Assembly: GCA_001051155.2 (NCBI GenBank)
Contig: JYIP02000004.1
Span: forward strand, 187,576-251,575
Reading direction: 5' to 3'
From: Chrysoporthe austroafricana
Taxonomy: Eukaryota > Ascomycota > Sordariomycetes > Diaporthales > Cryphonectriaceae
Length of the DNA stretch: 64,000 nucleotides
A program made the translations under genes and the position numbers. A model generated the notes under the pieces. It was not told the origin of the DNA. It saw only the letters and a list, made by a program, of their open reading frames with translations, and did not search any database. Every line of letters begins with the position of its first letter. Position 1 is the first letter of the stretch. Positions 56,472 to 64,000 of the stretch are shown piece after piece.

Positions 56472-56918
56472 CTATAAGCAATTACCGCCCTTGAACGTCG
56501 TGTGAATCAGGCCCTTCACCTCGTACGTCTTGCTCCAAGTCGTATCCGCGAACACATCGGTAGCATTTGGCACGTGGTTTCACAATTTTGGTCCATCTCT
56601 GCGCATTAGAGCCTGTTTCAGTCCGGTGATCCGTTCAAAATCAACGGCGATGTGTTGTAGGATAATGGGAGATCCATTTGCCGTGAAGTTTGTAAAGGAT
56701 GTCGTCGATGTTGGATCCTCGGTTTCAGCATAGAGTCCGGGGGAGAGAAGTCAGTCCCAGAACATGCTCAGAATTCCCAAAGACCACCCAAACCACTCCT
56801 GTAGTTACCTTTTGAAGCCTGACTCGACTTCCGTCACTGGTTGATATAGGCTCATGTCAACAGCTGCAGCTAAGCGTGCGGCCCCGGCGGCCAAGAGTAT
56901 CCCTGTAAGTGACAACAT
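56472..56918 (-). pseudogene. Degenerate gene for a small secreted protein
   Basis: An ATG at 56918 opens a signal peptide (MLSLTGILLAAGAARLAAA) followed by VDMSLYQPVTEVESGFKR, then a good donor (AAAAG|GTAACT, intron from 56808). After a poorly defined acceptor the frame continues with EDPTSTTSFTNFTANGSPI, ILQHIAVDFERITGLKQALM and RRDGPKL, a TGA at 56582-56580, then NHVPNATDVFADTTW and TYEVKGLIHTTFKGGN, ending at 56472. The reading continues sensibly through the TGA, as if a Trp codon had mutated. The family is not recognised. Either the gene is dead or the TGA is a sequence error; the acceptor is also unclear, which favours decay. Confidence 0.5.
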
Positions 56919-57399
56919 CACGAGCCTAGTTTAATGTTGAACATACACGCCATTCTATGTAATTTTTTGGCAAATAATAAATAAGTTCGATATATTCCAA
57001 AACGGTCTTACGCTTGTGGTGATCAATGCATGAGAATTTCAACACAGTGAGAATGACTACATTAACCCCATCTTGCTCGCTGCTGGGGCACTCATCCCTA
57101 CTGCAGGAGCAAGATGATTAATACACCGAGAAGAAAGGGAACCAAGGTTAGCAGAATGAGACATGTCCAATTTTAGGCGGCGCCATGGAGGCATTAGTTT
57201 GTACAGATATTATGTCATCTTATTTAAGATATACCCAAGCTTCAGATGCTATAAATACTATAAAAGCGGTGGACGAGACTTGCGTGAACACAGTCTTGAT
57301 CATAATCCTCCTGGCGCACCAGTCCAACTTTTCTCCGTCGCTCAGAGCATATCCCACACTTCTTGGAATGGCACCATGTAGCTCTCAGGTCTTTCTTCC
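56919..57399. other. Intergenic, AT-rich
   Basis: Between the 3' end of the DUF1295 gene and the decayed secreted-protein gene. No gene seen. Confidence 0.5.
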
Positions 57400-59121
57400 C
57401 TACGACTGCAAAGCGAAGTGCCGCACAACTCGCTCCAGCGCTAGTCCTCCAGCGCCAATACCAAGGATGGCCAGAGTCCACGGGTTGGTAGCCTCCTGTA
57501 CCTTGGGCCAAAACCCGTTCTTGGTCTGCTTGTACACGGCGAACTCTTGCGCCTTGATCGGACTGGTTTTTGCATATCGCTCCGCCTGTGCGGCTTCATT
57601 TTGGGCATCACCGCCAACGTAGCGCAGGAAAGCGTAATTTGCGAGCGGACCTAGGAGGACAATGGGGTGGATCTTCCCGGAGCCCCAAAGGAACAGAGGG
57701 AAGGAGAAGTGGACAAGGGCGTCGCCGAGGTAACTGGGAAACACGATGTCAACCAACGAAACAGGGAGTAAGCTTTCAGGGTGGACAAAGCGGGGGTGCT
57801 TACTTAGGGTGTCGAACGATGCTCCAGACACCGTCACGGTTTAAGGTAGTATCATTAGTCTTCTTGTGACGGTTGAGCTGGTAGTCCGCAAAGACTTCGA
57901 GGGCAAATCCGGTGCTAAAAACGAATACAGCCAGATCGTGGGCCCATTCGACAGGCGCAGAAAGAGACGATCGAGCGCTACGAGATCATTGTCAGCGTGG
58001 CCGGCAGAAGGGTACACGTGGAACTAGGTGGGAGCATACCTCGCGTACGGGTTGCGGAAAGGCATGGTCAGGGGCAACGAGATGAGAGCCTGGATGGCAG
58101 CCTCCGGGAGGAACATCTGGAAAAATGCCTTGTTCCAGAAGCCCGGCTCCTTCTTCTCCGCAAGGTACCGAGCATCATCTGATTTGGCCTGGACGGATCG
58201 CGACGCTACCTGGTAAAAGAGACGAGCACCCCAGACCGTAACAGCCCCAAGTAAGACTTTATCAGGATAGACAAGGGAAGAGAAAGCAGCCCCGACCGGA
58301 ACGCCATCGTACATGACGCGCGTGCCGACAGCGCTCCACCATGCACTGGCAATCTGCCCTGTCGGCCACAACCATTCCTTTCCATCGACGCGATTAGCTA
58401 CCCGCGAGGCCGTGTACGCGACGATAGATAGGCCGGTATGGAAGCCCAGAGACGGCAGCAAGGTGTTCTTCAAGATACCCACAGCAGTTGCGTCGCTGGG
58501 GATTCTGTAGACTTCCGTATGGAAGTGACTGCCATAGATCTGCTGCTCAGAGCTGCCACCGATGGGCTGGCGGACAGGAATGCCAATCCGGTCGCCCACA
58601 GGGTTGTCTGCCTCGCTCCGGCTCCAGTGAGAAGCGTAGCGATCCTGCTCAGCTCCCGATGTATTCCAGACCGACACCTTCACGCCGTAAGCCTCGGGGT
58701 TCCGAGCCTCGGATGCGCTCCAGTGGGCAGCGTAGCGATCCTGCTCAGCTCCCGATGTACTCCAGACTGGTACTTGCACACCGTAAGCCTCGGGGTTTCG
58801 CGCCTCCGAGGGGCTCCAGTGGGCGGCATATCGGTCCTGCTCAGCGCCGGAGGTGGTAGGGATGCGGAAGGAGATGCCCTCTGCCTCTGGGTTGCGCGCG
58901 GCGGAGCGGCTGAGGTGAGCTGCCCAGCGGTCCTGCTCGGCGCCAGACGCAGTCGGGACGGCCACTGGGACCTCTCGAGATGTAGTTGCGCCGCTGAAGT
59001 GAGAGCCAAGTCGGTCCTGTTCAGCGCCTGAGCCTCGTGGCACAGGGATGGACACGGAATCTGATGCTGGATTATTCGCCTTAGACCCCCAATGGGAGCC
59101 ATATTTGTCCTGTTCAGCCAT
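57400..59121 (-). CDS. DUF1295/ICMT-like membrane enzyme with N-terminal tandem repeats
   Basis: Exons 59121-58040, 57977-57804 and 57733-57400 (introns 62 and 70 nt) give 529 residues. Residues 1 to about 200 are seven units that begin (G)AEQDRYxxHWS, most about 32 residues long. The C-terminal part has several membrane segments (for example LGAVTVWGARLFYQVA, DLAVFVFSTGFALEVFADYQ, HFSFPLFLWGSG). The second splice creates RDGVWSIVRHPNYLGD, the hallmark of the steroid 5-alpha-reductase-like / isoprenylcysteine methyltransferase-like superfamily. Family knowledge: members bind NADPH or SAM at this RHPxY block and act on lipidic substrates in the ER or inner membranes. Which reaction is used here is unknown. 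The soluble repeat domain in front of a DUF1295 core is the odd feature. The gene is intact. Confidence 0.88.
58522..59121 (-). repeat. Coding tandem repeat, mostly 96-bp units (AEQDRYxxHWS)
   Basis: Seven units at the N-terminus of the DUF1295 gene: 31, 28, 32, 32, 32, 36 and a short last one. Units 4 and 5 are nearly identical at DNA level (about 58650-58850), which points to recent duplication. Confidence 0.9.
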
Positions 59122-60661
59122 GATTCACTTGTTCACGGCTGTGAAGGGTCGCTATTGAGTCTGGCTGGAAAGTAGTAGAAACGGCCTGTTGTCAGCAGCA
59201 GGGAGCTTGCTAAAATAAGGGAAAGACAGTGCATCGAGCTTGAGGAGCTCCTCATGGTGTGACGTTATGGCCTCGGCATCCCTTCTCTAGGCAGTGTGTA
59301 CCTTTGTACCTAGATGACATCACAATGACTGGTGGTGCCATTCAACAGCTGCACGGGGGAAGATGCTTTCTCTATCCTGGAAGAGAACAGGCTGACAAGG
59401 GACAAATTTCTAGGTTGCAATCAAATGTTTGATTGCAGTGGAAATATTTCAAGAATCTCGAGTACTGTTTTCAACCTCTGCCCTCCTCAACGCCACCTAC
59501 ATATACATTAATTGCGAGTGGTAGGGTCTGCGGCGACAGGCTGCGTACGTTTGGGATGAACCCCTCACAGTGTCTAGGCCTTGCTGACCTCACCTATGCG
59601 TATCCAATTGTTTGCGCTCGTCTGCTATAATTAATACAGGATACTGTCTTTCCTCCGTCGGCTAGAGCACTGGCCTGCTAGGATATGACATGAACTGGTG
59701 GAAGACATGACCGGGGACTTGATTAACCTGTTTCACAGGCGGTATTTGCAAGAGACCATCCTCCCACTTCGCCGCAGTCTGCATACGTACGGACGTGTCC
59801 TGAGCCCGCAGGTGGCGTACCAGGCAGGAGGCCTGCACAGCGCGGGGTGTCGTCGATTTGCAGACAACATCTTGCTACAACTGGTGAAGGCAGTGTAATT
59901 TATGGGTCAGTGCGATATGCCGCGACTGGTACATTAATAACGTGATGTGTTGGTGGAAGAGAGTGCACTGGGGAGAAAGCTTGCTCAGTACATCTGGTGA
60001 GGAGGATCGTTGGACGGCGAGGTGCAACGAGTCTAAGAGCGTACCTAGGTACTTCTAAAGTCTCAAGACGTCTAGTTCGGCGAAGTTGGCCTTCAATACA
60101 GCAATATAAGTGAATGATGCATCTTCTCTCAAAACAACTGAGCCTGCGAACTGGAACCATATTAATTACTGTTTCATATGAAATGACACCTCTCGGCCCT
60201 TGAACGTTGCCTTGGTGATGCCTTCCCGTGCCTCCGCACTAGCCTCTGTAGGCGGCCATGACTGGAACACTTCGAAGTTACCTGCAGTCTTTCCACGTCG
60301 ATCCCTCGGCCGAGTCTCCATTCCAGCATTGAAGACAAGCGTGGTAAGTGTCAGTAAGGTTCTCCCCATCGAGGTTAAAGGTACGGCCCCGCCCCCACCT
60401 TGACATCTTAATCCATCCCGAAAGGGTTAGGGTTATTGGTAGGTACTGCAGTCAATTTCAATCAAGCCACTTAGGCGTCATCTGAGGTCGCGTCTCCCTT
60501 GGTTCGCAACACGTACCCCTTTTCCAATATAAAGAACACAGACACGCGCCGGCCTGGTCCACCTTCATCCTCGCGCCCAACCACCACGCCCGCGTCCTCA
60601 GTCCCATCGGCAACCACCAATCGATCGCCCATCAGACCCACGACTGGCGGAGACAATCGCC
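59122..60661. promoter_or_regulatory. Divergent upstream region between DUF1295 gene and transporter
   Basis: No gene recognised in 1.5 kb. Several ACCTAGGTAC-like words occur (near 59308-59312 and 60042-60052). It presumably holds both promoters. Confidence 0.45.
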
Positions 60662-62221
60662 ATGGCAGGCGAACGCTCCTCCTCCGACGCGGACCGGAAG
60701 CTCGAGGCCGGAACCGCCCACAGCCAAGCGCCGGAGCCGGCTGCCACCTCCGGAGGCGGGCTCCATCCGGCCTTCTACATTGCTCTGTGGATCGCTCTGA
60801 GCTCTAGTATCATCATCTTCAACAAATGGATCCTGACCACCGCCAAGTTTGGTGAGGCCGCTCTCCTCCCTCTCCCCTGTCCTCTTGCTTGCTGTCCCCT
60901 GATGGTCCCGAACCTCTGCTGACCTGACCTGTCGGCGCTTACAGAGTTCCGTGAGTTATACCTATAGCCCGATGTTGTCCCTCGCCGGCGACGCGACTGT
61001 CCAAACGCTGACGTCTTCCCACAGCACTATTCTTGACAACATGGCACCAGATCTTCGGCACGATCATGACCCAGTACATGGCCCGCTTCACCAAGACGCT
61101 CGATTCCCGTCATAAGGTTCCTATGACGACGGAGACATACATGTAGGTAGCAGTCCCGGGTGGTGGGCCCTGAGTGCCCCATAGGAAAGAAGCATAGGTG
61201 CTGACAATGAGTCCTGTTCAGCCGAGCTATCGTCCCCATTGGCTTGATGTTCAGCCTGACACTGATCTGCGGGAATCTGGCATACCTGACCTTAAGCGTG
61301 TCATTCATCCAGATGCTGAAGGTACACCTGCTGCTACATCTGCCTGGTCTCTTGAGCACCAAGGTGACCAATTGGGCTGACTGTTTCCCAGGCTACTACT
61401 GCCGTCGCCGTCCTTCTGGCAACATGGGCTTTCGCCATCGCCCCCCCAAACATGAAGGTGCTCGGAAATGTCGCCATCATTGTCCTTGGTGTGGTCATTG
61501 CCTCGTTCGGTGAGATCAAATTCGAGTTCTGGGGTTTCGTCTACCAGATCGGTGGCATCGTCACCGAGGCCTTGCGTCTAGTAATGGTTCAGCGCCTGCT
61601 CAGCTCAGGCGATTTTAAGATGGACCCTCTGGTGTCGTTGTACTACTATGCCCCAGCGTGCGCTGTCATTAACTCCATCTTTACCTTTATCATCGAAGGC
61701 CCTCGCATTACGATGAGCGACATCCAATCTCTTGGTTTCGCCGTTCTGCTCGCGAACGGCCTTGTTGCCTTCCTTCTCAATGTCTCCTCTGTGCTCCTGG
61801 TAGGTCGTCCACGTCGAATACTGGTAGATGTGCCACTGACCGCCTTTGCTAGATTGGTCAAACCTCTGCCGTAGTCCTCACTATGTCTGGTATTCTCAAG
61901 GATATCCTGCTGGTTTTCGCGTCCATGCTCATCTTCCGTGACCCCGTCACCGGCCAGCAGTTCTTCGGCTATTCCATCGCCCTCGCTGGCCTCGTGTACT
62001 ACAAGCTTGGCGCCGAGAAGATGCAGTCCCTCGCCACCGATACCCGCCTGCAATTTGCTGACTTTCGTCAGAAGAACCCCGCAAGAACGAAGGTGCTTGG
62101 CATTGTTTCCCTTCTGCTGCTCGTGTCTTGGGCCTTCTGGATGTGGGGCCCCCTATCCACAGGCCAGGCTGCGCAGTACGTGAGGGACGTATCCGGCTAC
62201 GGAGGGCAGGCGCCTCCTTGA
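60662..62221 (+). CDS. Triose-phosphate/nucleotide-sugar-type transporter (TPT, SLC35-like)
   Basis: Six exons: 60662-60851, 60945-60950, 61025-61142, 61222-61321, 61392-61799 and 61853-62221, giving 396 residues. Exon 2 is a 6-nt microexon (AGTTCC) needed to keep the frame and to produce KFEFPLFLTTWHQ. Membrane segments include FYIALWIALSSSIIIFNKWI (first helix with the family NKW motif), LMFSLTLICGNLAYLTLSVS, FIQMLKATTAVAVLLATWAF, VLGNVAIIVLGVVIASFGEI, then TSAVVLTMSGILKDILLVF and FFGYSIALAGLVYYKLG near the end. Family knowledge: TPT/DUF250 proteins are Golgi or ER antiporters for sugar nucleotides or phosphorylated sugars. The substrate is not deducible. A long C-terminal tail contains one more predicted helix (KVLGIVSLLLLVSWAFWMWG). 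The gene is intact. Confidence 0.9.
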
Positions 62222-62770
62222 AGGTCGGCCGTGACGGACTCTACTTGGACATTCAATCTGCTAATGGGCCTGGGCATTCAGTAACTCCACCATGTTCTAT
62301 ATAGACAGGTAGACGGCATCTTCATTGGCGCAGGTTTAAAAATATCTTCTCAAATAAAAGGAAATAGGATCCTTATCCGGCAGTTTTATTTTATATCTGC
62401 TTTCCGTCCACGTGGTCCACCATCTGAGTTTAGCCAGCACCACAGCGGATTCTCATGGGGGTTTGCCCCTTCTAAGCCGCTCGTATACGGAACAATGCAG
62501 TTGATTCTTTAATGTTCATCCTCCAACCTGTAGCTGTCTTGCAACCTCCTCCTATCCTCACGATCTTTGATGGTCTTGGGCTCCCTTTTGCAGTGCAAAA
62601 CTTGGAAGCCAAGTACAGCTACCTACCTCGAGGCCACGGGTATCCTTCAAAGTACCGCCCCTAAGGATCAACACCCTAACTGACAATCGTTGTCTTATTA
62701 CCTACTTCACCCCTCAATATATGTTCTTAGACAGCACCTGGAACCCACAATCGTACAACCGTTAAGCAAA
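62222..62770. other. Intergenic between transporter and tRNA relic
   Basis: No gene seen; contains the transporter 3' end. Confidence 0.5.
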
Positions 62771-63006
62771 GCCTGCATGGCTCAGTGGTTAGAGCGTTGG
62801 TCTCATAGTAAGGACCCTCCCCCGGTCCTGTTTCGTTCGTCTACAGTCCGTATAATTACCCCAAGGGATTATTATATTGATAGAATTCGAATCTATGTTA
62901 TAGAACATCAAAAATTCCTGACTTATCCTTTAGTCTATTTAATTCAACGGAAAATAGCTGGGAATGCCCACTCCAAAGGTCGAGAGTTCGGTCCCCTCTC
63001 TGGACA
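62771..63006 (+). pseudogene. tRNA-Met(CAT) relic split by a 163-nt insert
   Basis: Bases 62771-62807 form a normal 5' half: acceptor GCCTGCA, TG, D-stem GCTC/GAGC with loop AGTGGTTA, anticodon 5' stem TTGGT and loop CTCATA with anticodon CAT. Bases 62971-63006 look like the matching 3' half: CCAA closing the anticodon stem, variable loop AGGTC, T-arm GAGAG-TTCGGTC-CCCTC, then TCTGGAC-A. The break falls exactly after position 37, where tRNA introns sit. However, the 163-nt insert (62808-62970, AT-rich) is far too long for a normal tRNA intron, the T-stem has an A-C mismatch and the 3' acceptor strand pairs badly with the 5' one. I call it an elongator Met tRNA relic. Confidence 0.6.
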
Positions 63007-63645
63007 TATCTATTTCCTTGGGAAAGGGGGGGGGGGGTTCATGAACTCAAGAGTCCCCCGACGATGGCGGAGGGGTCAGATACATCACTATATCTAGGGA
63101 GAGAGCAGGGACTTCTGACCTAGATATCTCATGAACACTCTCGGCTAAGAATAAGATATTTAATGCAAGAGGCCAGCCAGTTGAGGTAGGCCTTATCGCA
63201 ACGTATAGACTAAGTAGGAATGTAAGTAGGAATGTAATCAAAGTCAAAAGCTCAGCGATCACTTGTCTGAATGGGCAATGTATAGGCACAAGGCTGAAGA
63301 CGACCTCGAGGTATGACGAAGAAACATCTTGCTGTTGAGCAGACCTCCGTGTTGTACAAACATTTGTCATCGAGTGTTACACGGACACCTAGGGGGTGTC
63401 CTAAGAGGGAAGGAATATTAAGGCATGGCGAGTTACGCGCCGATGGGCCTTACCGGTCGGGCCCAACTGCATAAAGAAGGAGGCTGTGCAATAGATGCCT
63501 GAGGCAGACGTCGAGAACCGAGGTCTATAAGTACGGCGGGAACGAGCCCGACGAACAAAGGATGGAGCTGGTTCTTCAGCACTCCTTAGAACACCTTAAC
63601 AGTTATCATTAAATGAAGACCCCTTCCAAGCCCAGAACTCTGCCC
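63007..63645. other. Intergenic, right end
   Basis: A G10 run at 63027-63036 and no supportable gene. Confidence 0.45.
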
Positions 63646-64000
63646 TTATAACATCGAGCTTGGTGAATTACAGAAATCATTCGGAACCACGTATATCCCT
63701 TCGACACGCACGTATTCCATCATGTTGTTATCAGTTATAAACGCGCGATCCGAAAATTGCAGCTCCTTCGAGCTCATGCGACCCGTCAAGTATCACTCGA
63801 CCGTGTAGCTGGGAACACGGGATTTGAGCACCGGATTTGGCGTATATTAGAGGTTGATATAGATCGACAGACCCGAAGAGGCTCCGCAGGCTCGGACGAA
63901 TTTGTGCCACATGGCATATTGCACTGGCTGGTCGGTGAGCTCGAGGTACTGTGGAGCAAAGGCCAGCGGGCGTCATGGTGCATGAAATGGCCATCTGCGC
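63646..64000 (-). pseudogene. Stop-interrupted coding remnant, runs off the window
   Basis: On the minus strand one frame reads PLAFAPQYLELTDQPVQYAM, WHKFVRACGASSGLSIYINL, stop (TAA), YTPNPVLKSRVPSYTVE, stop (TGA), YLTGRMSSKELQFSDRAF, then ITDNNMMEYVRVEGIYVVPN and a final stop at 63646. Another TGA lies upstream of PLAFAP. The composition looks like a real protein, and the stops fit single C-to-T or G-to-A changes. I do not recognise the family. Its 5' part lies beyond the window. Confidence 0.45.

Noticed and set aside
1..64000. CRISPR arrays, bacterial operons, rRNA genes
   Set aside because: No regularly spaced repeats or rRNA sequence seen; genes are intron-containing and eukaryotic.

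Overview
The window is nuclear DNA of a filamentous ascomycete (Pezizomycotina). The evidence is many short spliceosomal introns (mostly 47-83 nt, GT-AG), fungal-type orthologues of SET9, RPB9, ESS1 and mitochondrial uL14, a TA-flanked Fot1/pogo transposon with stop-riddled coding sequence, and a fungal mycosporine gene set. The species cannot be read from the sequence; Sordariomycetes is a guess. All exon maps were built by hand from splice motifs, and each one reported as a full map keeps a whole number of codons.

Left end (1-7.2 kb): a mycosporine / mycosporine-like amino acid locus. It has an ATP-grasp ligase (minus, cut by the window edge), desmethyl-4-deoxygadusol synthase (minus) and, divergently across a 1.28-kb shared promoter region, a class I O-methyltransferase (plus). 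Together these cover sedoheptulose 7-phosphate -> desmethyl-4-deoxygadusol -> 4-deoxygadusol -> an amino-acid adduct. Next to the methyltransferase lies a fatty acyl-CoA-reductase-like gene wrecked by stops and frameshifts. A small conserved hypothetical and an 11-exon DAL5/TNA1-type MFS transporter follow, then a 4.3-kb gene-free stretch.

GC-rich core block (14.7-30 kb): a PAF-acetylhydrolase-like serine esterase, the H4K20 methyltransferase SET9, mitochondrial ribosomal protein uL14m, RNA polymerase II subunit RPB9, the Pin1-type isomerase ESS1 and a LrgA/LrgB-type membrane protein. RPB9 is unusual. Its 733-nt first intron is open in frame for about 145 codons, and another open frame of about 153 codons lies in phase behind its stop.

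Middle (30-41.5 kb): a gene-poor 4.3-kb stretch, a coiled-coil protein that may be a fungal HAUS3-like augmin subunit, a 1,922-bp Fot1/pogo element with perfect 55-bp inverted repeats (holding two N bases and a 104-bp duplication across one of them), and a small predicted membrane protein.

Right part (41.5-64 kb): accessory metabolism. It holds a secreted type-B carboxylesterase, a broken CocE/NonD-type hydrolase gene, an SDR whose catalytic Tyr position is His, a purple acid phosphatase, a RbsD/FucU mutarotase, a gamma-glutamyltranspeptidase, a degenerate secreted-protein gene, a DUF1295/ICMT-like membrane enzyme with seven N-terminal tandem repeats, and a triose-phosphate/nucleotide-sugar-type transporter with a 6-nt microexon. 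Near the end are a tRNA-Met relic split at position 37/38 by 163 nt and a stop-interrupted coding remnant. Apart from the mycosporine genes, neighbours do not form an evident pathway.
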